From Candidatus Solibacter usitatus (GTDB taxonomy: Bacteria > Acidobacteriota > Terriglobia > Bryobacterales > Bryobacteraceae), in contig JACPNO010000007.1 in assembly GCA_016185465.1 (NCBI GenBank), forward strand, positions 1 to 43,617: a stretch of 43,617 nt of DNA. The letters are read 5' to 3'. The notes beneath the pieces were generated by a model. The model was not told the origin of the DNA and searched no databases. It saw only the letters and a list, made by a program, of their open reading frames with translations. This document shows, in pieces, positions 25,419-33,370 of this stretch. Every line of letters begins with the position of its first letter. Position 1 is the stretch's first letter. The position numbers and the translations under genes were made by a program.

Positions 25419-26060
25419 TCACCCCCAAATCAAAAATAGAAGAAGTAAGTAAACCCACATGCCATCCAGAAAATGCCAAAAGACCGCGCAGACATCGACC
25501 GCGGTCCGTTTACCGGGGCCCAGACGCAAACGCAGCGCTTGAATATTGACGTAACCCAGCGCGCCAATGCCCCCAATCAAGTGCACGGCGTGCACGCACG
25601 TCAGCAGGAAAAAAAACGAGCTCGATGGATTGGTCGCGATGTAAATGCCGGCTCGATACAACTGCTGCCAGGCCGCGTACTGACCCGCCAGAAACACCAG
25701 GCCCAACACCGTGCCGGCGGTCCAGAAGCGGTTAAAAGCAGTGCGGCGGCCGGATTTCAGAGCGCGCCGCGCCAGTTCCAGCGCAACGCTCGAGGCCAGC
25801 AGCACCGCTGTATTGACCCAGAGGATGCGCGGCAGCGGCATCGTGACCCAATCGTCGGACAGGCCGCGGCGCACGACGAAAGCGCTGGTAAAAGCCGCGA
25901 TCAGCATGACGCTCGCGGCCAGCAGGACCATCAGTCCGGTAAATGACGCGCGGCGCGAAGCTCCCCGGCCGCGTGAATCGTCATCCCCGCCGCTCAAAGG
26001 CGGAGGAATCGGCGGCCGTCCCGTGCCCGTCAAAATTCCCGTGGAGCTGGATCCTGGCAT
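25419..26060 (-). CDS. Cytochrome c oxidase subunit III-like protein (first copy)
   Basis: 213 residues. A Pro/Gly-rich N-terminal extension of about 38 residues precedes five transmembrane helices. LTCVHAVHLIGGIGALGYV and VFWHFLDGMWVYLLLLFLIWG match the last helices of COX3. The early WLFIISD-type motif of canonical subunit III is replaced by a divergent helix. It lies 9 bp downstream of coxA and 7 bp upstream of the second copy. Some acidobacterial oxidases carry two such subunits; whether both join one complex is not shown by the sequence. Confidence 0.85.
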   Translation of the reverse strand: MPGSSSTGILTGTGRPPIPPPLSGGDDDSRGRGASRRASFTGLMVLLAASVMLIAAFTSAFVVRRGLSDDWVTMPLPRILWVNTAVLLASSVALELARRALKSGRRTAFNRFWTAGTVLGLVFLAGQYAAWQQLYRAGIYIATNPSSSFFFLLTCVHAVHLIGGIGALGYVNIQALRLRLGPGKRTAVDVCAVFWHFLDGMWVYLLLLFLIWG

Positions 26061-26069
26061 GCGCTTCTC

Positions 26070-27824
26070 TTAGAGCGGGTCCGTCTGCATGGTGTAATCC
26101 TTGGGAGCGCCCGGCACCGCGTACTCATACGGGCCGTGGTTCACCACCGGATGCACGCCGGCGAAGTTGTCGAATGGCGGCGGCGAGGGAATGCCCCATT
26201 CGAGCGTGGTCGATTCCCACGGATTCGGCCCGGTGGGCGTACCCTTCTTGATGCTCCAGAACAGGTTGATGAAGAAAATGAGTTGCGCGACCGCCGTAAT
26301 GACCGCCGCCCAGGTCATGAAAGAGTGGATCGGCATCAGGGCGTTCATGAACTCGAAATTGGTGAAATCCGCATAGCGCCTGGGATTGCCGGCGATGCCC
26401 AGGAAGTGCATGGGCGTGAAGATGCAATAGACACCGATGAACGTGATGTAGAAATGGATCTTGCCCATCGTCTCATTCATGAGGCGCCCAGTCACTTTGG
26501 GGAACCAGTAGAAGGTGCCGGCGAACATACCGAAGATGGCCGCAACGCCCATGATCATGTGGAAGTGGCCCACCACAAAGTAGGTGTCGTGGAAGTACAG
26601 ATCGAGCGCGGGCTGTCCCAGGAAAATACCGCTGATTCCGCCGGAGACGAATAGCGATACGAACCCGAGCGCGAACAACATGGCGGTAGTGAAGCGGATC
26701 TTGCCGCCCCAAAGCGTGCCGATCCAATTGAATGTCTTGATGGCGGATGGCACGCCGATGGACATCGTCAGCACTGAAAATGCGAATGCCGAGTAGGGAT
26801 TCATGCCGCTCATGAACATGTGATGTCCCCACACGAAGAAGCCCAGGAATCCGATGCCGAGGATGGCGTACACCATGGCGCGATAGCCGAAAATCGGCTT
26901 ACGGGCAAAAGTGGAAAGAAGCTGCGACGCCACGCCCATGCCGGGAAGGATGGCGATATACACCTCCGGATGGCCGAAGAACCAGAACAGGTGCTGCCAC
27001 AGGAGCGGCGAGCCGCCTTTGTGATTGAGCAGAATCTGATCGTTCACGATTAGCCCCGCGGGCAGGAAGAAACTGGTGCCGGCCGTGCGGTCGAGCAGCA
27101 GCAGAACGCCCGCCGCCAGCAGAACGGCGAATCCGAGGAGCCCGAGAATTGCGGTTACCAGCCAGGTCCAGCAGGTGAGCGGAAGGCGCATCATGGACAT
27201 GCCGCGGGCTCGCAGGTCGACTGTGGTGGCGATGAAATTGATCGCGCCCATCAGCGAAGCCGCGCAGAAGATCGCGATGCTAATCACCCACAGCGTCTGC
27301 CCCGCCCCCTGGCCCGGACCGGCAATTGCACCCACGCCGCTCAGCGGCGGATAAGCCGTCCAGCCGCCTAAAGGCGCGCCGCCGGGAACAAAGAAAGCCG
27401 CCACCATCACGATCAACGCCAGGAAGGTGGTCCAAAACGACATCATATTGAGGACTGGAAAAGCCATGTCCTCGGCGCCAATCTGTATCGGCAAAAAGTA
27501 ATTTCCAAAACCGCTTTGCGGCGCCGTGGTGAGCACGAAAAACACCATGATGGTGCCGTGCATGGTCATCAGCGATAGATACAGCTCGGGGGTCATGATG
27601 CCGCCGGCGGCGCTGGTGGGCCACAGCTTTTCGAAAAGCGAAACGCGGGCGTCCGGATACACCATGTGATAGCGCATCAGCACCGACAGCGTCATCCCCA
27701 GCAACACCGAGAACAGCGCCAGGAAGTAATACTGTATGCCGATGACTTTGTGATCCAAACTGAAAATATATCTGCGGATGAAACCGGAAGGCGCCTGATG
27801 GGGCGCGTGAGCTAACGAGGACAT
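26070..27824 (-). CDS. coxA: Cytochrome c oxidase subunit I (A1-type heme-copper oxidase)
   Basis: 584 residues with 12 or more helices. All redox ligands are present: His89 (MHGTIMVFF, heme a), His285 cross-linked to Tyr289 in GHPEVY, His334-His335 (GHHMF, CuB) and His420/His422 (VVGHFHM, heme a3 and a). Glu287 and Asp119 (GAEDMAFP) mark the D proton channel and Lys363 the K channel, so this is a fully equipped A1 proton-pumping oxidase. ATG 27824 has GAGGAG just upstream. It follows coxB by 28 bp in one operon and performs the terminal O2 reduction. Confidence 0.97.
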   Translation of the reverse strand: MSSLAHAPHQAPSGFIRRYIFSLDHKVIGIQYYFLALFSVLLGMTLSVLMRYHMVYPDARVSLFEKLWPTSAAGGIMTPELYLSLMTMHGTIMVFFVLTTAPQSGFGNYFLPIQIGAEDMAFPVLNMMSFWTTFLALIVMVAAFFVPGGAPLGGWTAYPPLSGVGAIAGPGQGAGQTLWVISIAIFCAASLMGAINFIATTVDLRARGMSMMRLPLTCWTWLVTAILGLLGFAVLLAAGVLLLLDRTAGTSFFLPAGLIVNDQILLNHKGGSPLLWQHLFWFFGHPEVYIAILPGMGVASQLLSTFARKPIFGYRAMVYAILGIGFLGFFVWGHHMFMSGMNPYSAFAFSVLTMSIGVPSAIKTFNWIGTLWGGKIRFTTAMLFALGFVSLFVSGGISGIFLGQPALDLYFHDTYFVVGHFHMIMGVAAIFGMFAGTFYWFPKVTGRLMNETMGKIHFYITFIGVYCIFTPMHFLGIAGNPRRYADFTNFEFMNALMPIHSFMTWAAVITAVAQLIFFINLFWSIKKGTPTGPNPWESTTLEWGIPSPPPFDNFAGVHPVVNHGPYEYAVPGAPKDYTMQTDPL

Positions 27825-27852
27825 GCCATCTCCTCAGATTGAATTAAGTCCA

Positions 27853-28638
27853 TCACTTTTGCGCGGCTTGGTCCCGCAGCCATTTTTCAAAGTCCGCCTG
27901 GGACATCACTTCGAGCGTGGTGCGCATCTGGTGGTGTCCCAAGCCGCAGAGTTCCGAGCACGGAACTTCGTAGACACCAACTTTGTCGGCCTGAAAATGA
28001 AAGGGAATTTCCATGCCCGGCACGATATCCTGCTTGAGCCGCAGTTCCCGCACAAAGAAATTGTGAATCACGTCGCGGGATTTCATGATGAGCATGATGG
28101 GCTTGCCGGCCGGAACCTTGATGGAAGCGCTGGTGATATCGTCTTTGCTGGCGGGATCTTTGTCGTCGATGCCGAACGCGTTGCCGCCGGCGTCGTTGAT
28201 CAGCTTGATGTCGGTCTTGCCAAACACGCCGTCGGGTCCGGGATAGCGGAAATTCCAGGCAAACTGTTTGGCGCTCACTTCGATCTTGAGGGCATCGGCG
28301 GGCGCGGCGACGAAATGCACCGACGCCCAGATGCGGGTGCCGAACAGCACCAGTCCGATGAAGAGCACCGCGGTGGCCGAAGTCCAGATGGCCTCCAGCT
28401 TGTTATTGCCGTGCGAGTAGTTGGCGCGCTTGCCGTCGTCCTTAAACTTGAAAATCACCCAGCCCAGCGCCATTTGCGCCAGAAAGAAGATGATGCCGGT
28501 GACCGCCAGCGTGATGGTGAACTGCTCGTCGTAGGCTACGCCGTGCTCCGAAATCGGAGCCGGGAACCACCAATAATGTCCGATGAAGAAATAGCAGATG
28601 GCGATCGTCAGGATCCAGACTATCGGCGCGAGCAGCAT
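27853..28638 (-). CDS. coxB: Cytochrome c oxidase subunit II
   Basis: 261 residues. Up to three hydrophobic segments (3-20, 41-63, 88-105) are followed by the CuA cupredoxin domain: FAWNFRYPG (electron-entry Trp region), His192, then CSELCGLGHHQM with Cys227, Glu229, Cys231, His235 and Met238 forming the binuclear CuA site. No cytochrome c is fused at the C-terminus, unlike many caa3 enzymes, so a separate donor is needed. The open frame extends to 29037 through the carD gene; ATG 28638 has GGAG 5 nt upstream and starts the real protein. First gene of the oxidase operon. Confidence 0.95.
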   Translation of the reverse strand: MLLAPIVWILTIAICYFFIGHYWWFPAPISEHGVAYDEQFTITLAVTGIIFFLAQMALGWVIFKFKDDGKRANYSHGNNKLEAIWTSATAVLFIGLVLFGTRIWASVHFVAAPADALKIEVSAKQFAWNFRYPGPDGVFGKTDIKLINDAGGNAFGIDDKDPASKDDITSASIKVPAGKPIMLIMKSRDVIHNFFVRELRLKQDIVPGMEIPFHFQADKVGVYEVPCSELCGLGHHQMRTTLEVMSQADFEKWLRDQAAQK

Positions 28639-28727
28639 GAGTGCTCCATAATGGATTTTACGTCGGGCTAAGGGATTGAAACTAACACAAACCAGGGCGA
28701 TGTCGCAAGCACAGTCGCGCTGTTTTC

Positions 28728-29237
28728 TTACAGAACCGGCGGCAGATTCAGCGAAGCTTTGGCGAGCGCCTTCTCCAAAAGGGTCACCGCCTCCACTTCC
28801 TGAATGCGGCGGGCGATTGACATCTCCGTAACCAGCATGTGGCGCGCCCGGTCCAACATTTTCTTCTCGCGGAACGAGAGCGGTTTTTCCAGTTGCAGCA
28901 GCAACAGACCCTTGAGCACTTCGGCGATATGCAGCAGGTCGCCGCTTTGCATTTTGTCGGTGTTCTCTTTGAAACGGGATTTCCAGTCGTTGCAGGATAG
29001 ACAGGTTCCCGCGGAAAGAAAATTGAGAACGCGGCAAATTTCGGCGTTGGTGGTGATCTTCCTCAGCCCGATGTTCGAGACATTGGAAAACGGCACCATT
29101 ACGGTCATGCTGCCGTACGCCAATCTGAGGAGATAGAATCTTTCGAATTGGGTACCGAAGGAGCGTGTGCTGATGTTCTCTATAGTTCCGACACCCTGGT
29201 TTGGATAAACGACCTTTTCACCGATCTGGAAGGTCAT
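28728..29237 (-). CDS. carD: CarD/CdnL-family RNA polymerase-binding regulator
   Basis: 169 residues. The N-terminal RNA-polymerase interaction domain shows MTFQIGEKVVYPNQGVGTIE and FYLLRLAYGSMTVMVPFSNV, and the helical C-terminal DNA-contacting part includes LSFREKKMLDRARHMLVTE. CarD proteins bind the RNAP beta subunit and stabilise open promoter complexes, often at rRNA and housekeeping promoters. A TTG at 29243 precedes; ATG 29237 starts the conserved protein. A near-consensus promoter lies at 29302-29330 on the same strand. The oxidase operon starts 90 bp downstream in the same direction and could receive read-through. Confidence 0.92.
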   Translation of the reverse strand: MTFQIGEKVVYPNQGVGTIENISTRSFGTQFERFYLLRLAYGSMTVMVPFSNVSNIGLRKITTNAEICRVLNFLSAGTCLSCNDWKSRFKENTDKMQSGDLLHIAEVLKGLLLLQLEKPLSFREKKMLDRARHMLVTEMSIARRIQEVEAVTLLEKALAKASLNLPPVL

Positions 29238-29301
29238 GCACAATCCCCCTGGATAACACCGGCGTTCAGTTGTAACTCTAATTCAGCAAACGAGAAACAG
29301 A

Positions 29302-29330
29302 ATCATAAGCTGAATAGGTACTAATGTCAA
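29302..29330 (-). promoter_or_regulatory. Strong sigma-70 type promoter of carD
   Basis: On the minus strand TTGACA (29330-29325), a 17-bp spacer and TATGAT (29307-29302) match consensus in 11 of 12 positions. The predicted leader is about 58 nt. The surrounding gap 29238-29462 is otherwise empty and AT-richer than the genes. Confidence 0.7.
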
Positions 29331-29462
29331 CAGGAAAATCGGCTAAAACCCGCTCCAGATGGGCGTTTCAAGACATTCTGAGAGGGCGCCAAAAGAAACA
29401 CCTTGCCCGTTTCAGCCGCAATATAGAGAACACCTGACACCTTCCGGACGTGGTTGTTTGAA

Positions 29463-30314
29463 TCAGGTCATCAGTTTGCGCAGGAACTGCAAATTGCGGG
29501 TCAGGTCGGCTTCGACGGACTTTGACGGTGCAACGGTTTCCAGATTGGCGTACCCGGCAAAGCCGATTTCGGCGATAGCTTTCATCACCGCCGGAAAGTC
29601 GATTTTGCCTTCTCCCAGATAGTTTGGATTATCTTTCAAATGGAACTGGCAAATGCGGTCCTTGCCCAGCCATTTGATTTCCTTGACTGGATCGAAGCCC
29701 GCTATGGTGGAATTGCCCACGTCGTAATAGACCAGCACTGCTTTGGACTGCGCTCGATCCACAATGCGGACGTTGTCTTCGGCGGAAATCGTGTCCTCAA
29801 GACCCAGAATCACGCCGGCTTTCTCCGCTTCCGGCCCCAGTTCTTTGAGCACGTCGCCGACGTAATCCATCTCCTGGCGGGTCTCAAGCGCACCCTTGCC
29901 GAAGAAGGGCAGCAGGATCACGCGGGTCTTCATTTTTTGCGTGATGCGAATGGAATCGGCCACCCATTTCTGGCCCAGCCGGTCGTTCTTCAAATAGTTG
30001 ACATGCAAGATATCCAGGCAGGTGCCGTCGATCGGAATCTGGTGATTGGCGGCCGCGGCCAGGTAGCGGGCTTGCAGGGCGCCATTGTCCAGGCGCAGTT
30101 TGTTCTCGACGGGCTTGATGCCCAGGCTGATTTGCACGCCGTCGAATCCCAACTTCTTTGCCATGGCGACGGCTTCCAGTTTGGAGGTCTGCTCGAGGTT
30201 CCAGTCGGTAATGCCGATGCGGAGGCGGGCTGGCTTGGCGGCGTGCAGGACCAAGGGGCCGCCCGCGATCGCGGCGCCTGCCGTTGCCAGGAATGATCTC
30301 CGCGAAAAAGGCAT
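29463..30314 (-). CDS. Tat-exported sugar phosphate isomerase/epimerase-like protein
   Basis: 283 residues. SRRSFLATAGAAIAGG at residues 4-19 is a twin-arginine signal. The remainder is a xylose-isomerase-like TIM barrel (AP endonuclease 2 family): IGITDWNL, LGFDGVQISLG, GLEDT (metal Glu), YYDVGN (Asp), QFHLKDN (His) and NLETVAPS (last metal Glu). Exported members of this group are very common in Acidobacteriota and Planctomycetes and probably isomerise or epimerise sugars; the substrate is unknown. ATG 30314 lies 7 bp after a small unknown gene on the same strand, so the two are probably co-transcribed. Confidence 0.9.
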   Translation of the reverse strand: MPFSRRSFLATAGAAIAGGPLVLHAAKPARLRIGITDWNLEQTSKLEAVAMAKKLGFDGVQISLGIKPVENKLRLDNGALQARYLAAAANHQIPIDGTCLDILHVNYLKNDRLGQKWVADSIRITQKMKTRVILLPFFGKGALETRQEMDYVGDVLKELGPEAEKAGVILGLEDTISAEDNVRIVDRAQSKAVLVYYDVGNSTIAGFDPVKEIKWLGKDRICQFHLKDNPNYLGEGKIDFPAVMKAIAEIGFAGYANLETVAPSKSVEADLTRNLQFLRKLMT

Positions 30315-30321
30315 ACCGGAA

Positions 30322-30651
30322 TCAGCCGTGAGCGCTGCGCACCTTGACAGGTACCGGCTGCGCTTTTTCGGCCGGGGCCTCGCGCTCGGCCAGCAGCAGG
30401 CGCCGCAGGGAACGCAGGTCGTTCAGAATTCTGCCGCTGGTCGTGATGTGTACCGAGAGCTTAGCCAGGTTGTAAGCGACGATTTGCAGCGCTTCGGTGC
30501 GGCGCCCGGCCCGTTCCTGAGCCGCGAGCGCGATTTCCGCGTCGACTTCTTGCCTGGCTTCTTCGATGGCTTCAGCGAGCATCGAAACGTATTGATGGGA
30601 GTTCTCGATATTGTCGAACGGGGTTTCGGAAATATGGTTCACGCTGCGCAC
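30322..30651 (-). CDS. Small helical protein of unknown function
   Basis: 109 residues, not recognised. It is almost entirely helical by composition, with heptad-like stretches (YVSMLAEAIEEARQEVDAEIA, about 21-41, and ALQIVAYNLAKLSVH, about 54-68) and a charged Ala/Glu/Pro-rich tail. No signal or membrane segment. The start is GTG, with only a weak ribosome-binding site; an alternative GTG lies three codons in. It precedes the isomerase-like gene by 7 bp. It could be a coiled-coil regulator, but nothing in the sequence fixes a role. Confidence 0.55.
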   Translation of the reverse strand: MRSVNHISETPFDNIENSHQYVSMLAEAIEEARQEVDAEIALAAQERAGRRTEALQIVAYNLAKLSVHITTSGRILNDLRSLRRLLLAEREAPAEKAQPVPVKVRSAHG

Positions 30652-30685
30652 CTTTCCCCGCGCCTCCCTCCGAGTTGAGACGTGT

Positions 30686-30697
30686 ATTCTTAAGAAT
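30686..30697. other. 12-bp perfect palindrome upstream of the small helical gene
   Basis: ATTCTTAAGAAT lies 35 nt before the GTG start at 30651 in a locally AT-rich patch. A related ATTCT half-site follows at 30703. It could be an operator or part of the promoter of the two-gene minus-strand unit. Confidence 0.3.
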
Positions 30698-30752
30698 CCT
30701 TAATTCTCGCATGAAACAGTACCACGAGATCAAGGGTTTTGTCAGGTAAGAT

Positions 30753-30782
30753 TTGGCTGAGCCAACGGGCGCATGCTACCAT
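30753..30782 (+). promoter_or_regulatory. Possible tRNA-Asp promoter
   Basis: TTGGCT (30753-30758), an 18-bp spacer and TACCAT (30777-30782) place a start about 17 nt before the tRNA. The match is modest. TTGGCT-G-AGCCAA (30753-30765) is also a perfect small palindrome. Confidence 0.3.
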
Positions 30783-30805
30783 CGGGGAATCCGACACGCC
30801 ATCGC

Positions 30806-30882
<77 letters not shown>

Positions 30883-31117
30883 ATTTCTTCCTTTTGTTTT
30901 CAACACGCGCTCGGCTCCAGGCCATGGCTTCATTCCCTGCGGAATGCGCATGACATGACTATCCGCTCGGATAGTGGCTATCGGTTCAGAGAGTAACAGC
31001 AGCTTGTCGGGAGAAGGCCTCGGGATTCTGCGTCCCCGCCGTGTCTATCCCGTATCTCTCTCCACCGCAGGGGGTTCCAGCGGACTGAGCGAGGAGACAT
31101 GCTGTGCGATCCGGGAA

Positions 31118-31133
31118 TGGCATAGAGCTTGCT
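31118..31133 (+). promoter_or_regulatory. Sigma-54 (RpoN) type promoter of the microgene
   Basis: TGGCATA-N4-TTGCT at 31118-31133 fits the TGGCAYR-N4-TTGCW consensus completely, with GG (31119-31120) and GC (31131-31132) 10 nt apart. The predicted start near 31144 is 17 nt before an ATG served by AAGGAG (31146-31151). The sequence following -12, ACATCGAGTGCA, resembles that after the site at 17915. Confidence 0.7.
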
Positions 31134-31160
31134 TACATCGAGTGCAAGGAGCCAAGGAAA

Positions 31161-31244
31161 ATGAGAACCAAAACGAACGTCAAGGCCGGCAGCGCGATGA
31201 GAGAGTACGGCTTGCTTCTAGCATTGATAGCGGTTTGCTTCTGA
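31161..31244 (+). CDS. 27-residue KTNVKAG microprotein
   Basis: The ORF reads MRTKTNVKAGSAM, then REYG and a hydrophobic tail LLLALIAVCF before TGA. It has AAGGAG 9 nt upstream and a perfect sigma-54-type promoter ending 27 nt before the ATG. From memory, short acidobacterial ORFs starting with a KTNVKAG-like block recur in these genomes; this is a recollection, not a search result. Those I recall continue with a polar NHNxT-like segment, absent here, so this copy may be frameshifted or a variant. The basic head and hydrophobic tail would suit a membrane-active or precursor peptide, but no modification enzyme is adjacent. Confidence 0.45.
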   Translation: MRTKTNVKAGSAMREYGLLLALIAVCF

Positions 31245-31373
31245 GCTCCGACGGGACGAAGCCCAGCTCACCGCCAATTCTTTTCAATTATTTGGATGTG
31301 TTGCCTGCTGACATGCAGGCGCGACGTCTAAGAGTCCCAGTACAAAAATCGTGCGGGTCCGTCAGAGAAGCTT

Positions 31374-32516
31374 ATGACGCGCACACTTCTGATTGTTTCG
31401 CTCGCCACACTGTGCTTTGGACAAACTGAGCCGGCTTTTGTGGTTCCGCCGCCGCCCGCTTCCGTATTGGAGATCCGCAAGGACATCGTCTACCGGCAAT
31501 GGAACGGCCAGAACCTGGTGCTCGATCTGTACCGGCCGGCCAAGCGGACGGCGGACACGCGGCTGCCCGTGATCATCTTCATGAACGGCTTTGGATCAGG
31601 ATCGCAACGGGCGTGGCCGCAATATACGGGCTTCGCCTCGGTATTTGCCGGTGAGGGTTTCGCGGCCATCAACCCCGATACCCACACGGAAGGAATCGAG
31701 GAGGATCTGGAGGCGCTGCTCGCCGCCCTCCGGACGCATGCGGCCGACTGGCAGGTGGATCCGGACCGTGTGGTGGTGTTCGCTTGCTCAGGCCATGTGG
31801 AGAAGGTTCTGCCTTTCCTCGAAGACGCGAAACGGCCTTTGGTCGCGGGCGGGATCGTGTATTACGGCATCGGTATGGTCCGTACCTGGCGTCCGGAGCT
31901 GCCAATGCTATTCGTGCGCGCCGGCCTGGACCGGCCGTTCATGAACAACAACCTCGACAAAATCACGGCCCTGGGCCAGGCGGCGAATGCACCCATCCAG
32001 GTGATCAACGTCCCGAGCGGACATCATGGCTTCGACGTCATGGACCACAACGACACGTCGCGGGAAGCCGTGGCCGCGACCGTGCAATTTGCCCGGATGG
32101 CGACGTCGCCGGGGTATCGCGCGGCGCTGCGCGCGGGATTGACGGAGGTCAACGCAACCGGCGCGCTACAGTCGGGGCAGTTCGAAACCGCCGCGCGGCT
32201 TTATGCCAGCCTGGTGGCGGCGCATCCGGACAGCGGCCCTCTGCAGTTGTCTTATGGAGAAGCGCTCACCGGCGCGGGCCGGTATCGCGACGCACTGGAG
32301 CAGTTCGCGAAAGCCAAGGACAAAGCCGGAGTAGGTCCGCGCGACGTGGGGTTGCCCGCTTCGCGCGCGGCAGCGTTGGCCAAAGACGCCGATAAGACGA
32401 TCGAGTGGTTGAAGAGCATTCCGCCGCGCTTCCTGCCGGTGGAGGCGCTGCAGGACCCGGCGTATCAATTCCTGGCGGAGAATCCGGAATTTAGGGCGTT
32501 GCAGGCGCGCAAGTAG
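31374..32516 (+). CDS. Exported alpha/beta-hydrolase-like protein with TPR-like tail
   Basis: 380 residues with a signal peptide (cleavage near CFGQ, residue 17). The first part follows dienelactone-hydrolase/esterase folds: LDLYRPA, LPVIIFMNGFGSGS (oxyanion region), VVVFACSGH (Ser139 at the nucleophile elbow) and GHHGFD (His217 or 218), with Asp186 as possible acid. The elbow reads ACSGH instead of GxSxG, so activity may be altered. From about residue 230 to the end there are helical TPR-like repeats (AARLYASLVAAHPDSGPLQL, then ALTGAGRYRDALEQFAKA). The ribosome-binding site is weak. The stop lies inside the tRNA-Asp relic. Confidence 0.75.
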   Translation: MTRTLLIVSLATLCFGQTEPAFVVPPPPASVLEIRKDIVYRQWNGQNLVLDLYRPAKRTADTRLPVIIFMNGFGSGSQRAWPQYTGFASVFAGEGFAAINPDTHTEGIEEDLEALLAALRTHAADWQVDPDRVVVFACSGHVEKVLPFLEDAKRPLVAGGIVYYGIGMVRTWRPELPMLFVRAGLDRPFMNNNLDKITALGQAANAPIQVINVPSGHHGFDVMDHNDTSREAVAATVQFARMATSPGYRAALRAGLTEVNATGALQSGQFETAARLYASLVAAHPDSGPLQLSYGEALTGAGRYRDALEQFAKAKDKAGVGPRDVGLPASRAAALAKDADKTIEWLKSIPPRFLPVEALQDPAYQFLAENPEFRALQARK

Positions 32517-32563
32517 TTTGGTGACGGCGCTCCTGTCGCGGGTTCGACCCGTCGTCCCGTCAA
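32513..32563 (+). pseudogene. Decayed tRNA-Asp copy
   Basis: This 51-nt stretch follows the order of the intact tRNA-Asp with deletions. GTAGTT (D-arm start) is followed by GGT, then CGGCGCTCCTGTC (anticodon-arm start), then GTCGCGGGTTCGA (T-arm, 13 identical nt) and CCCGTCGTCCC plus CAAT (acceptor end and the flank following CCA). Much of the anticodon 3' side is missing between two GTC repeats. It cannot fold as a tRNA. It overlaps the stop of the preceding gene. It marks either a tandem tRNA duplication or a degraded attachment site. Confidence 0.6.
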
Positions 32564-32629
32564 TCTTTTCAAGTACATAGCCTGCCCAGGGCGTTTCATC
32601 GGCGTTATACTGGAGCCAGGAGATCACGT

Positions 32630-32941
32630 GTGACTGCCGCCTTCACGACGCAAATTTACCTCGATAGCCGCGGTATCGCCTGGATTGGCGGCACCAAAGT
32701 GAAGGTAATTGAGGTTGTGCTGGACAAAATCGCTTACGGATCGAGTCCGGAAGAAATCCACTTTCAACACGCCAATCTCTCATTGGCTCAAATCCACGGC
32801 GCGCTCACCTACTATTATGAGAATCAAAATCAAGTTGATGAGCAGATCAGGCGCGGATTGGAAGAATCAGACAAGCTTGCCGTGCAACTTTCCGACGCGA
32901 AATTCCGCCGCAAGTTGCTTGATCTGAAGCGACCTCGTTGA
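32630..32941 (+). CDS. DUF433-type antitoxin
   Basis: 103 residues. [22 protein letters not shown] followed by [29 protein letters not shown] has the layout of the DUF433 winged-helix domain, usually an antitoxin or DNA-binding partner of PIN-like toxins. The C-terminal 30 residues are charged and probably bind the toxin. The start is GTG with AGGAG upstream (32618-32622). Its stop overlaps the start of the next gene by 4 bp (TTGA). Confidence 0.8.
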   Translation: MTAAFTTQIYLDSRGIAWIGGTKVKVIEVVLDKIAYGSSPEEIHFQHANLSLAQIHGALTYYYENQNQVDEQIRRGLEESDKLAVQLSDAKFRRKLLDLKRPR

Positions 32942-33288
32942 GCATATCGCTATACATGGATGTGCACGTGCGACGTGCAGTGACTACTGCTTTGCGCTTG
33001 CGATCGGTTGACGTGTTAACCGCGCAAGAGGATAGTTCAGCGGAATTGGCTGATGAGGAGTTATTGAAGCGCGCGACGGAACTCGGTCGCGTCTTCGTCT
33101 CGCAAGACGAGGACCTCCTCCGCGAGGGAGCAAGATGGTTGAGCGAGCGCAAGCGTTTCTCCGGCATCATCTACACGCATCTATTGCGAAATACGATCGG
33201 CCAGATGGTGGAAGATCTTGAACTGATCGCCAAGGCAACATCTGGAGACGAGTGGTGGGGAAGAATCGAATATCTGCCGCTCAGGTGA
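32938..33288 (+). CDS. DUF5615-type PIN-like toxin
   Basis: 116 residues with a TTG start coupled to the antitoxin stop. Acidic residues typical of the PIN-like DUF5615 fold are seen: Asp8 (LYMDVHV), [20 protein letters not shown], then QDEDLL (about 59-64). Relatives are presumed ribonucleases neutralised by a DUF433 partner. The pair sits 66 bp after the tRNA-Asp relic, a usual place for toxin-antitoxin cargo of mobile DNA. Confidence 0.8.
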   Translation: MSISLYMDVHVRRAVTTALRLRSVDVLTAQEDSSAELADEELLKRATELGRVFVSQDEDLLREGARWLSERKRFSGIIYTHLLRNTIGQMVEDLELIAKATSGDEWWGRIEYLPLR

Positions 33289-33370
33289 GTTTGCTCGCAG
33301 CCCGCACAACGTGGCTGGCGTTTCGAACTCTATTGGCATATCGGCTTCGGGCTGGACCAACCCGGCAAAA

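Larger units (their letters stand above)
30883..31373. other. Low-coding stretch after tRNA-Asp
   Basis: No normal-sized gene is convincing here. It holds a perfect 8-bp-arm palindrome (ACTATCCG-CT-CGGATAGT, 30958-30975), a sigma-54-type promoter (31118-31133) and the 27-codon ORF at 31161-31244. A 151-codon frame (30974-31429) has low-complexity Ser/Arg-rich content, overlaps these elements and the next gene, and is not believed. After 31244 nothing is seen up to the ATG at 31374. Confidence 0.6.

Noticed and set aside
27853-29037. coxB extended to 394 codons
   Set aside because: The upstream extension is antisense-free but overlaps carD in another frame, is Arg-rich and lies before a good ribosome-binding site at ATG 28638.
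30974-31429. 151-codon plus-strand frame after tRNA-Asp
   Set aside because: Low-complexity content, no homologous pattern, and it overlaps a sigma-54-type promoter, the microgene and the next gene's start.
32513-32563. Functional second tRNA-Asp
   Set aside because: Most of the anticodon arm and D-loop are missing, so it cannot fold.
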